A stretch of 6,328 nucleotides of DNA, taken from the NCBI GenBank assembly GCA_029859385.1, contig JAOUDF010000145.1, forward strand, positions 1-6,328, written 5' to 3'. The position numbers and the translations under genes were made by a program. The notes beneath the pieces are model-generated. The model did no database searches. It saw only the letters and a list, made by a program, of their open reading frames with translations, and was not told the origin of the DNA. Below are positions 1-5,889 of this stretch, in pieces; position 1 is the first letter of the stretch, and each line of letters starts with the position of its first letter. The stretch is from Nitrospirota bacterium (GTDB lineage Bacteria > Nitrospirota > JAOUDF01).

Positions 1-1706
1 TGGATCTGCTCCCCCTTGAGCCGACGCGGGTAACCGTTACCGTCCCATCGTTCATGATGGGCATAGGGGATATCGAGGGCCGGCCTCAGATACGGGATCG
101 GGTGGAGCAGTTCATAGGCGTAGACAGGGTGTTGATGCATGATCGCGGTTTCCTCGTCGGTGAGGGGGCCGTCCTTGTAGAGGATCGAATCGGGGATGCC
201 CATTTTCCCTATATCATGCAGGAGCGCCCCCCGCCGAACATGCACCAGCTGTTCTTCACCCATCTTCATCGCCCGGGCGAGGCGCAGGGTCATCTCCACC
301 ACCCGCCGCGTGTGCCCTTCGGTCTCCTTGTCCCTGAGATCGAGGGCCCGGGCCCACCCTTCAAGGGTGGTATCGTAGGCAAGGGTAAGCTCCATGTTGG
401 AGCGTTGCAGGTCGTCAAAAAGGCCGATGTTGTCAATGGCGATGGCAGCCTGAAGCGCCATATATTCCATGAATTCGAGCCAGTCAGGTGTCGGTTCGAA
501 GCCGGAGTGACGGAACAGTTCAAGCACCCCTTTCACCTGCCCCTTGGCCACCAGCGGAGTGGCGCAATAGAAGACTATCTTTTCCCGGGCAAGCTGGGGA
601 ATACGGGAGAACTCTCCCGGCGCATCCATGAGGTCAGGCACAATGACGGTTTTTCGTTCAAGGGCGGCCTTGCCGGCATACCCTTGCCCCAGGTGAAGGC
701 TGGTATGCTGAAAGACCGTGGTGGCGAAGCCGCTGCCAATGGCGTAGTCGAGGGTCTGCATGTAGGGCGCAAATTTCAGGATAACCGCCCCGTCCACCCC
801 CAGCTGGCTCATGGTCTCGTCCAGAAAGACCCGAAGGATGACCTTAAGGTCAAGGCTCGAGCCGACGGTCATGTCTATGGTGCGCAGGGCGGAAAGCCGC
901 TGCAACTGAAGCCGAAGGTTCTCCTCGGCCTTTTTCCGCTCAGTGATGTCGCGGCTTATTCCCCGCAGGCCGCGAAATCTCCCCTCCACATCGAACACCG
1001 AAACCGCGCTGGTCTCAAGGCAGACCTCATGACCATCCTTGTGGAGGTTTGTGTTTTCGAGACTTTCAAGGCAGACCAGCGGCCTTTGCGCGCCCGCGAA
1101 TATCCCTGCCATTCTCACGGATTCTTCGGGAGGCATCAGGTCAAACGGTTTTTTCCTCAAGACCTCCCGGGGTTCGTACCCCAGAAGGTCGTACACCCTC
1201 GGGCTTGCGTAGGTGAACTCGATGTCCGCATCGACCTCCCAGACCCAGTCGCTGGTTGTTTCGACCAGCGTGCGGAACCGCTCCTCCTTCTCCAGCATGG
1301 CATCTTCAGCCTGTATCCTCTCGCTGATGTCGACCAGTGTGCCAAGGATGGCCGGCTCGCCCTCATCGATGATCCTCCGTCCGAAGACCTCGCAATGAAT
1401 GACCGACCCGTTACGGTGCAGTCCCCGGAAGCCATAGCGGACCGACTCAACCTCTCCCCTGAGACGTGCCTCGATATTCTTCGCCACTTTCGGCCGGTCC
1501 GCCGGGTGAACCAGGTCCAGCGGCGACAGCCGCTTGAAATCCTCGTCCGTCTCGTAGCCAAACATCCGGAACAGGGCCTCGTTGCAATAGATGAAGCGGT
1601 CGCCCTTTATGAGGTATACTCCCACCAGCGACTGCTCCACCAGAGCCCGGTAGCGCTCTTCCGTCTGCCGGTAGCCTGCTTCGGCCTGTTGCAACAACTC
1701 CGCCAT
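1..1706 (-). CDS. PAS-PAS-GAF-HD-GYP sensor, predicted c-di-GMP phosphodiesterase (3' end outside window)
   Basis: Predicted cytosolic signalling enzyme that would hydrolyse cyclic di-GMP under control of its sensor domains. The frame is open from ATG at 1706 to the left edge (568 codons). Domains by residue: PAS1 about 17-133 (ERYRALVEQS start, PAC end with DIS at 126-128), PAS2 about 143-258 (ends DITERKKAE from 253), GAF about 270-428, then HD-GYP from about 440. HD-GYP signature residues visible are H465 (EGHTRRV), H497-D498 with K501 (LLHDIGK), H526 (HQHP), H550-H551 and G558-Y559-P560 (HHERWDGNGYP), so the catalytic set is intact as far as it can be read. No membrane segment or signal peptide is seen. 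The gene starts 6 bases after the pgeF stop, which suggests one transcript and translational coupling; the only Shine-Dalgarno-like bases (AGGGAT, AGAAGG) lie in the pgeF end and the gap. Truncation is by the window, not by mutation. What PAS and GAF sense cannot be told. The 586-aa open frame on the opposite strand (54-1814) is a shadow. Confidence 0.95.
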   Translation of the reverse strand, partial: MAELLQQAEAGYRQTEERYRALVEQSLVGVYLIKGDRFIYCNEALFRMFGYETDEDFKRLSPLDLVHPADRPKVAKNIEARLRGEVESVRYGFRGLHRNGSVIHCEVFGRRIIDEGEPAILGTLVDISERIQAEDAMLEKEERFRTLVETTSDWVWEVDADIEFTYASPRVYDLLGYEPREVLRKKPFDLMPPEESVRMAGIFAGAQRPLVCLESLENTNLHKDGHEVCLETSAVSVFDVEGRFRGLRGISRDITERKKAEENLRLQLQRLSALRTIDMTVGSSLDLKVILRVFLDETMSQLGVDGAVILKFAPYMQTLDYAIGSGFATTVFQHTSLHLGQGYAGKAALERKTVIVPDLMDAPGEFSRIPQLAREKIVFYCATPLVAKGQVKGVLELFRHSGFEPTPDWLEFMEYMALQAAIAIDNIGLFDDLQRSNMELTLAYDTTLEGWARALDLRDKETEGHTRRVVEMTLRLARAMKMGEEQLVHVRRGALLHDIGKMGIPDSILYKDGPLTDEETAIMHQHPVYAYELLHPIPYLRPALDIPYAHHERWDGNGYPRRLKGEQI

Positions 1707-1712
1707 CCTTCT

Positions 1713-2435
1713 CTATCCCTTCATGACAATCCCGCTCACCATCCTGCCGGTGCTCCCCTCGAGCCGGTAAGAGAAAAAGAGGTCAGTCCGGCAGGCCGTA
1801 CACAAATGCGATGAACTTATCTTTTCATCCGCAAGCCCCGCTTCCATCAACTGCCGGCGGTTGGTATCCTTGAGGTTGAGGCGCCACCTCGGGCCGTCTT
1901 CCCTGAAGACCTCGCCTTTCCATGGATACAACCGAAAGGAGTTGTAGACCGCGTCGTCCACCTGGTAACAGCACGACCCGATGCACGGCCCGATCGCCGC
2001 GCCGATATCCGCCGGACGGCTGCCGTACTTTTCCCGCATCACCTCAACAGCCTTCTTTACTATCTCTCCCGCCGTACCGCGCCAGCCAGCGTGGACCGCG
2101 GCACAAACCTTTTTTCGTCCGTCATACAGAAGAACGGGGACGCAGTCCGCAGTGTAGATCGCCACTGCCCAGCCCGGCCTGTCGGTGACAATACCGTCGT
2201 ATCCCTTCTTCCCCTCTTCGATCCATTCACTGACCGACCGGTGGCTATCAACAGCCAGAATTTCCGTCGAATGGGTCTGCTTGACGAAGATGTCGGCCTC
2301 TATGCCCAACCGCTCAAACAGCGCCTCGTCATCCATGGCCCGCGTCCCGAAGAACGCCGTCACCTTCTTGGCAAAACCGCCATAGAGGACAGCTCCGCCA
2401 CCCTCATCAATACTCCAGCTGTTCCGTCGTTCCAC
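1713..2435 (-). CDS. pgeF: Peptidoglycan editing factor PgeF / YfiH family (laccase domain, DUF152)
   Basis: 240 aa, a normal length for the YfiH/DUF152 family. Family knowledge: E. coli YfiH (PgeF) removes wrongly incorporated L-Ser at the UDP-MurNAc precursor stage, and other members (FAMIN-like) act on purine nucleosides (phosphorylase/deaminase). Old annotations call it polyphenol oxidase or laccase. Visible motifs: H55 in KQTHSTEI, C98 in YTADCVPVLLYD, H115 in VHAGWRGTAG. The C-to-H spacing of 17 matches the zinc-binding Cys/His of E. coli YfiH. Further family blocks are IGPCIGSCCYQV (about 148-159) and CTACRTDLFFSYR (about 212-224). The start is GTG at 2435, chosen because a strong purine-rich Shine-Dalgarno (GGAGG within 2436-2448) lies just upstream. 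It follows the radical SAM gene by 71 bp and precedes the HD-GYP gene by 6 bp on the same strand. The cytoplasmic location is inferred from the lack of a signal peptide. The precise substrate in this organism is not decidable from sequence. Confidence 0.93.
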   Translation of the reverse strand: MERRNSWSIDEGGGAVLYGGFAKKVTAFFGTRAMDDEALFERLGIEADIFVKQTHSTEILAVDSHRSVSEWIEEGKKGYDGIVTDRPGWAVAIYTADCVPVLLYDGRKKVCAAVHAGWRGTAGEIVKKAVEVMREKYGSRPADIGAAIGPCIGSCCYQVDDAVYNSFRLYPWKGEVFREDGPRWRLNLKDTNRRQLMEAGLADEKISSSHLCTACRTDLFFSYRLEGSTGRMVSGIVMKG

Positions 2436-2448
2436 TCCCCCTCCTCCC
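2436..2448 (-). promoter_or_regulatory. Ribosome binding site deciding the GTG start of pgeF
   Basis: On the minus strand the bases before the GTG at 2435 read GGGAGGAGGGGGA, containing GGAGG about 5-6 bases from the start codon. This favours GTG at 2435 over internal starts and explains efficient initiation from a non-ATG codon. The intercistronic hairpin ends only a few bases upstream and leaves this site free. Confidence 0.75.
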
Positions 2449-2454
2449 GGTCAC

Positions 2455-2477
2455 GGCAGGTAGCTATTAAACCTGCC
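2455..2477 (-). other. Intercistronic hairpin between the radical SAM gene and pgeF
   Basis: Perfect 7-bp stem GGCAGGT/ACCTGCC (2455-2461 with 2471-2477) around a 9-base loop, in the 71-bp gap. On the minus-strand RNA the flanks AGGT and GACC could extend the stem past a three-base bulge. There is no following U-run (the RNA continues GUGACCGGG), so it is not a canonical intrinsic terminator. It may be an RNA-stability, processing or attenuation element. The function is inferred only. Confidence 0.5.
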
Positions 2478-2506
2478 ACCTAAAACCATCGATGTCAAAA
2501 TTTTAA

Positions 2507-4222
2507 TCAACAGACCCCGCACCGCACGCAGTTCCTCTCCGGGCACGGCGCGGTATATTCGCCCTTCAGCCCCCGCTCGTACTCGCGCCGGAAAAACTCG
2601 CGGTCAACCCCCAGCGACACCACTTCCCAGGGGAAGACCTCATCCTTTCCTCTCTCTCGTGTCGCATAGAAGGTCGCATCGATACCGCTCTCGGCAAAAG
2701 CCCGCCGCACGTTGCCCCCCGCCCTGTAGAGCGCCATGACAAACCGCCCCACCCTCCGGTCGCCCCTCGCCAGCACCGCCTGCATCAGGTCCCACTTTGG
2801 AGTGCCGTGCACCATCGACGTCCCCGGAATCCGCGTCGCCTCACGGGACAGATACTTCATCTTCTTCTCCAGCGACACCACCTCCTCCATCGGGTACCAC
2901 TGAAAAGGCGTGTGCGGTTTGGGCACGAAGGCGTTGACGCTGAGGGTCAGCTTGCCCACCCGCCCCAGCTTCGCGCCGATCTCCTCCTGCACCTTGCGCA
3001 CCTTCCGGGCCAGGTCGAGGATGGCGTCCACATCCTCCTGCGTCTCCGTAGGCAGGCCCACCATGAAGTAGAGCTTGATGTTTGGAATCCTGTGCTCGCA
3101 GATGGTGCGCACCGCACCCAGGATGTCCCGTTCGCTTACCCCCTTGTTGATTACCCGCCGAAGCCTGTCCGTAGCCGCCTCAGGAGCGAAGGTCACCGTC
3201 TTGTCGCCGCTGTTCTCCAGAGCAGTGATCAGCTCTTCGGAGATGCCGTCGGCCCGCAGGCTCGACACCGAGAGTTTCACTCCCTCGAGCCCCTTGCAGA
3301 ACTGGCGGATGAAGGGATGGTCCGACAAGGCCGCGCCGATAAGGCCGATCCGGTCGGTGATCGCCGCCGCCTCTCTCATCTTGCGGGCGAGATAGTCAAG
3401 CCCGCGGTATTTCGGCGGCAGGGCGATATACCCGGCAAGACAGAAACGGCAGTTGCGGCCGCACCCTCGCGACGCCTCCACCAGGTACATCCGGCCGAAC
3501 TCCGTGTCATCGGTGAGGATCACCGATGAGGTGTCCCACTGCTCAATGTCGTCAACGTGCCGCTTGAGAAAATGCGGCATCTCGGGTGAGTATCGCGCCA
3601 CCGTGCCATCGTCGTTGTATACCGGCTCATAGAACCGTGGGACATAGATGCCGGGGATTTCCGACAGCCCCTCCAACACCTCTTTGCGCGGTTGCCCTCT
3701 CAATCGCTCGAGGCCCTCGACGATGGCATCCACAAAACACTCCCCCTCCCCCACGGCGAAGAAGTCGGCAAAATCGGCCATCGGCTCGGGGTTGAAGAAG
3801 GCGCAGACGCCCCCCACCAGAACGAACGGGTCGGCATCGCCCCGCTCGGCGCTCAACAGCGGAAGCCGGGCAAGGTCGAGGACCTTCAGGACGTTGGCGT
3901 AATCGGGCTCGAAGTGCAGCGAAAAGGCTACGAGATCGAAGGATGAGAGCGGCGTCTGCGACTCGATGGTGAAGAGTTCGGTGCTGGTCCGCTCGTGCTC
4001 GGCCAGGTCGTCGGGGTCGGGAAGAAAGGCCCGTTCGCAGACCACGTCGTCGCGCCGGTTGAAGAGGTTATAGACCGTCTGAAAGCCCAGGTTCGACATT
4101 CCGACGTAGTAGGTATTGGGATAGACAAGGGCCACCCGCAGCTTGCCGCCGGGCGATTTGGTAATAGTGCCCGTCTCGGCATCGAGCCGCTTGCGGGCCT
4201 TTTCTTTGAGCTTCCAGGTCAT
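2507..4222 (-). CDS. TIGR03960-family radical SAM protein with B12-binding-like N-terminal domain
   Basis: 571-aa iron-sulfur enzyme of unknown reaction, expected in the cytoplasm. Residues about 25-200 form the Rossmann-like, cobalamin-binding-type N-domain (LRVALVYPNTYYVGMSNLG; VGGVCAFFNPEPMADFADFF; VGEGE at 157-161). The classic B12 DxHxxG motif is not seen, so cobalamin use is doubtful. The radical SAM core follows at about 240-460 with SRGCGRNCRFC: C254, C258 and C261 are the 4Fe-4S/SAM cysteines. FMVGLPTET (386-394) and SVNAFVPKPHTPFQW (428-442) are typical of MiaB-like radical SAM proteins. The C-terminus carries C560, C565, C568 and C571, the last residue being Cys, which suggests an extra metal site. 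TIGR03960 proteins are often fused or adjacent to a DUF2344 (TIGR03936) partner; none follows here, as the next gene is pgeF. The ATG at 4222 is the only sensible start: an in-frame TAA lies four codons upstream, inside the -10 box. There is no Shine-Dalgarno (see the leaderless finding). Confidence 0.93.
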   Translation of the reverse strand: MTWKLKEKARKRLDAETGTITKSPGGKLRVALVYPNTYYVGMSNLGFQTVYNLFNRRDDVVCERAFLPDPDDLAEHERTSTELFTIESQTPLSSFDLVAFSLHFEPDYANVLKVLDLARLPLLSAERGDADPFVLVGGVCAFFNPEPMADFADFFAVGEGECFVDAIVEGLERLRGQPRKEVLEGLSEIPGIYVPRFYEPVYNDDGTVARYSPEMPHFLKRHVDDIEQWDTSSVILTDDTEFGRMYLVEASRGCGRNCRFCLAGYIALPPKYRGLDYLARKMREAAAITDRIGLIGAALSDHPFIRQFCKGLEGVKLSVSSLRADGISEELITALENSGDKTVTFAPEAATDRLRRVINKGVSERDILGAVRTICEHRIPNIKLYFMVGLPTETQEDVDAILDLARKVRKVQEEIGAKLGRVGKLTLSVNAFVPKPHTPFQWYPMEEVVSLEKKMKYLSREATRIPGTSMVHGTPKWDLMQAVLARGDRRVGRFVMALYRAGGNVRRAFAESGIDATFYATRERGKDEVFPWEVVSLGVDREFFRREYERGLKGEYTAPCPERNCVRCGVC

Positions 4223-4230
4223 GATCGAGG

Positions 4231-4259
4231 ATTATACGCCTCGGCGATTCGCATGTCCA
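4231..4259 (-). promoter_or_regulatory. Sigma-70 promoter of the radical SAM-pgeF-HD-GYP operon
   Basis: On the minus strand: -35 TGGACA (4259-4254, 5 of 6 consensus), 17-bp spacer, -10 TATAAT (4236-4231, perfect). Transcription should begin at about 4225-4222, at or within three bases of the ATG at 4222. The position and spacing fit a real promoter; the consequence is a 5' leader of about 0-3 bases. Confidence 0.72.
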
Positions 4260-4277
4260 TGTATGTCAACGCCAGAG

Positions 4278-4439
4278 AATATCCCGGGGGTGTTGGAAGA
4301 CCGTTATAAACGCGACTTGTGCACATGGTTGCGATAGCCTGGGAAGTACTCGCTCGGGACTCTGATGGTGAAAGATACCTTTAGAGTTGTTCCACTGGCG
4401 GTGGCGTGGATAACGGTCTTCCAACACCCCCGGGATATT
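4278..4439. repeat. 162-bp element with perfect 30-bp terminal inverted repeats (MITE-like or structured RNA)
   Basis: Arm 1 is 4278-4307 (begins AATATCCCGGGGGTG, ends GACCGTTAT) and arm 2 is 4410-4439, its exact reverse complement over 30 bases, separated by 102 bp. The match stops sharply at both ends. Inside are two smaller hairpins: CGCGAC/GTTGCG around the palindrome TGTGCACA (4318-4325), and ACTCT...AGAGT (4359-4363 with 4383-4387) closing an inner GGT/ACC stem (4367-4369 with 4377-4379). No ORF of note lies inside. If the true tips are CCCGGGGG, each end is flanked by ATAT, compatible with a 4-bp target duplication, but ATAT is palindromic, so this is ambiguous. It lies between two divergent promoters. 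It could be a miniature transposable element or a folded RNA/cruciform. I do not recognise a specific IS family in the tips. Confidence 0.85.
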
Positions 4440-4451
4440 TCATGATATTGA

Positions 4452-4480
4452 AACCACCCTTAATGGCCCTTTAACCACCC
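4452..4480. promoter_or_regulatory. Candidate operator: two AACCACCC direct repeats 21 bp apart
   Basis: AACCACCC occurs at 4452-4459 and 4473-4480, a 21-bp phase (two helical turns), upstream of the transporter promoter at roughly -105 to -77 from its expected start. Spacing on one DNA face suggests a binding site for an activator, but two 8-mers are weak evidence and could be chance. Confidence 0.25.
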
Positions 4481-4521
4481 ATGCCGTAAAAGATTAACAA
4501 CACGGCACGAAGCCGGGGTTT

Positions 4522-4550
4522 TTGACGGTCATCGATCGCCCGTCTATATT
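4522..4550 (+). promoter_or_regulatory. Sigma-70 promoter of the TDT transporter gene
   Basis: -35 TTGACG (4522-4527, 5 of 6), 17-bp spacer, -10 TATATT (4545-4550, 5 of 6). The expected start near 4557 gives a leader of about 40 bases to the ATG at 4598, leaving room for the Shine-Dalgarno. It is divergent from the leftward operon promoter about 260 bp away. Confidence 0.68.
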
Positions 4551-4583
4551 CAGATGAGGCCCGGTCGACCGTGAGCCCCCTTC

Positions 4584-4590
4584 AAGAGGA
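4584..4590 (+). promoter_or_regulatory. Ribosome binding site deciding the ATG at 4598
   Basis: AAGAGGA lies 7 bases before the ATG at 4598. The longer in-frame GTG at 4571 has no purine-rich site before it (CCCGGTCGACC), so the downstream ATG is preferred. Confidence 0.7.
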
Positions 4591-4597
4591 AATCAGG

Positions 4598-5638
4598 ATG
4601 CCTTCGGAATCCGACAGACTGAACTGGCTGAAGACGCTTCATCCAACCTATTTCGCCATGACCATGGCGACGGGGATAATCGCCATAGCCCTCGATATCC
4701 TCGGCAACCCGGTCTTCTCGGACGTGCTCTACTGGAGCACCGTCGCCTCGTGGTGCATCCTCGCCATCCTGTATATCTGGCGCACGGTTCGCTTCCCAAA
4801 GGCGGTCTGGGCCGACCTGACCAACCCGCGCCTCACCTTCAACTATTTCACCTTCGTCGCTGCGACCGACGTGTTGGGGCTTGTGCTCTACATTCACGAC
4901 CATGTCGTGTCGGCGATAGCATGCTGGTGGATTGCCCTCATCGTATGGGCCGTCCTCCTCTATTGCAGCTTCGGCGTGCTAATGCTCTTTCATCACGAGC
5001 GGAACGTAAACATCGTGGACGGCGGATGGCTCATCTGCATAGTCGGCACCCAGTCCCTTGTGCTGCTGGGGCTCAAGATAATCCCCGACATCGGCGACTA
5101 CGACCGGTGGATGATGTTCGCGCTGTTCATGCTGTGGGGGCTGGGGCTGTTCCTCTACGCCATCTTCGTCACCCTCTTCTCCTACCGCATCTTTTTTCAG
5201 GAGATAACCCCCGACGACTATACCCCGCAGATGTGGGTCATCATGGGGGCGGCGGCCATATGCGCCAACGCCAGCAGCGGCATCGAGATGTCATCGCCCA
5301 TCATAGACGCGATCTACGAGGTCCACGCGGTCATAGAAGCGGTGGCCGTCATTACCTGGACATGGGCGACATGGTGGATACCGCTGCTCGTCGTGATCGG
5401 CATATGGAAGCACGGCGTGCACAAGATACCGCTTCGCTACGACCCGAGGCAATGGAGCATCGTCTTTCCTCTCGGCATGTACACCGTCGCGACCTATCAG
5501 GTTTCTCTGGCAGCGGAGTTTGACGCACTGCACCTGATATCCCATGTCACGGTCTGGATTGCCCTCCTTGCATGGTTTCTGATTGTCTTTGCGCTGGGTC
5601 GCCGGATGACCGGCGGACTGTTGCAAAAAAACAGGTGA
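4598..5638 (+). CDS. TDT-family (TehA/SLAC1-like) membrane transporter
   Basis: 346-aa inner-membrane protein of the tellurite-resistance/dicarboxylate transporter (TDT) family, Pfam SLAC1/C4-dicarboxylate. It has ten hydrophobic segments, the number known for TehA and SLAC1, at about residues 17-36, 43-62, 80-99, 104-131, 142-162, 171-200, 210-230, 243-270, 287-306 and 312-334. The start of helix 1 (LHPTYFAMTMATGIIAIAL) and IVFPLGMYTVAT (288-299) in helix 9 are family landmarks; TDT members usually show HP-x-[WY]FAM-x-M-x-TG at the first. Family substrates include malate, sulfite, and chloride or other anions through SLAC1-like channels. The substrate here cannot be assigned, and the tellurite label would be historical. 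The start is ATG 4598 rather than GTG 4571 because of the Shine-Dalgarno position. It has its own promoter and is followed by a REP-like element, so it is probably monocistronic. A short stem ACAGG/CCTGT brackets the stop codon (5631-5648). Confidence 0.92.
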   Translation: MPSESDRLNWLKTLHPTYFAMTMATGIIAIALDILGNPVFSDVLYWSTVASWCILAILYIWRTVRFPKAVWADLTNPRLTFNYFTFVAATDVLGLVLYIHDHVVSAIACWWIALIVWAVLLYCSFGVLMLFHHERNVNIVDGGWLICIVGTQSLVLLGLKIIPDIGDYDRWMMFALFMLWGLGLFLYAIFVTLFSYRIFFQEITPDDYTPQMWVIMGAAAICANASSGIEMSSPIIDAIYEVHAVIEAVAVITWTWATWWIPLLVVIGIWKHGVHKIPLRYDPRQWSIVFPLGMYTVATYQVSLAAEFDALHLISHVTVWIALLAWFLIVFALGRRMTGGLLQKNR

Positions 5639-5646
5639 AACATCCT

Positions 5647-5709
5647 GTCATGCCCGAGTGATCTTATCGGGCATCCAGTAGCATGGATTCCCGCTTTCGC
5701 GGGAATGAC
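5647..5709. repeat. REP-like double-hairpin repeat element
   Basis: Two adjacent hairpins are bounded by GTCAT (5647-5651) and its complement ATGAC (5705-5709). Hairpin 1 is ATGCCCGA/TCGGGCAT (5650-5657 with 5667-5674, 9-base loop). Hairpin 2 is ATTCCCGC-TTTC-GCGGGAAT (5687-5706, 8-bp stem, 4-base loop). The second matches the widespread intergenic repeat whose chance translation gives VIPAKAGIH-type peptides, and its core also resembles the dRS3 pattern ATTCCC-N8-GGGAAT known from Neisseria. It begins only 8 bases after the transporter stop and may protect or end that transcript, though there is no immediate U-run. A transposition-related origin (RAYT/REP type) is an inference. Confidence 0.8.
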
Positions 5710-5877
5710 GTCCTTTGATGATTTTATTGCCGTAGCATTCCTCTCTCTCATCTTTTTTTCTCAGAATTCCGGCAAGCCTTCAACTTTCCTGATTTCGTTT
5801 AACTCCAGCTTAATCAACAGAGACGATACTAGTGAATAACAAGGCACAAAAACCGGTTAAACAGACACGAACGATTC
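5710..5877. other. AT-richer intergenic stretch before the leader-peptide operon
   Basis: Noncoding by my reading, and lower in GC than the flanking genes. It holds a pyrimidine run (about 5740-5762, CTCTCTCTCATCTTTTTTTC) and must contain the promoter of the downstream pair, but I see no convincing one. GATACT (5825-5830) is a 4-of-6 -10 candidate without a matching -35. CGGCAAGCCTTCAAC (from about 5770) only partly resembles a sigma-54 site and lacks the -12 GC. Confidence 0.5.
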
Positions 5878-5884
5878 AGGAGGA
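5878..5884 (+). promoter_or_regulatory. Strong Shine-Dalgarno of the 29-codon leader ORF
   Basis: AGGAGGA, close to a perfect anti-16S match, with GGAGG ending 6 bases before ATG 5890. It is stronger than the GGAG (5965-5968) of the following gene, which argues that the short ORF is really translated. Confidence 0.75.
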
Positions 5885-5889
5885 ACATA

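Noticed and set aside
54..1814. 586-aa open frame on the plus strand
   Set aside because: It lies opposite the PAS-PAS-GAF-HD-GYP gene, whose minus-strand translation shows several intact family motifs. The plus frame gives no recognisable domain and is a GC-bias shadow.
2470..2498. Possible separate promoter for pgeF (perfect TTGACA at 2498-2493, minus strand)
   Set aside because: The best -10 match (TTTAAT) is 21 bp away, outside the usual 16-18 bp spacing, and at 17 bp the sequence is CAGGTT. It is probably chance in an AT-rich gap.
2807..3529. 240-aa open frame on the plus strand
   Set aside because: Antisense to the radical SAM core containing C254/C258/C261; its composition (Arg, His, Pro rich) is typical of a shadow frame.
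4501..4525. Possible intrinsic terminator CGGC-ACGAA-GCCG followed by GGGTTTTT
   Set aside because: Only a 4-bp stem, with G residues before the T-run, and there is no plus-strand gene upstream to terminate. The T-run belongs to the transporter's -35 region.
4223..4570. CRISPR array, retron or phage attachment site in the divergent intergenic region
   Set aside because: There are only two inverted copies of one repeat with no periodic spacers. No reverse transcriptase, cas, integrase or tRNA gene is in the window.
4571..4597. GTG at 4571 as start of the transporter
   Set aside because: No Shine-Dalgarno before it, whereas ATG 4598 has AAGAGGA 7 bases upstream, and family N-termini begin shortly before the HPTYFAM block.
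4750..5523. 257-aa open frame on the plus strand, second frame of the transporter gene
   Set aside because: The overlapping frame encodes ten well-formed membrane helices of the TDT family; this one is rich in Arg, His and Pro with no motif.
5497..5751. 84-aa minus-strand frame containing VIPAKAGIH
   Set aside because: This peptide is the well-known chance translation of the ATTCCCGC/GCGGGAAT repeat, not a gene.
5769..5785. Possible sigma-54 promoter (CGGCAAGCCTTCAAC)
   Set aside because: It has the -24 GG but lacks the required GC at -12, and the first and last bases of the -24 box are off consensus.
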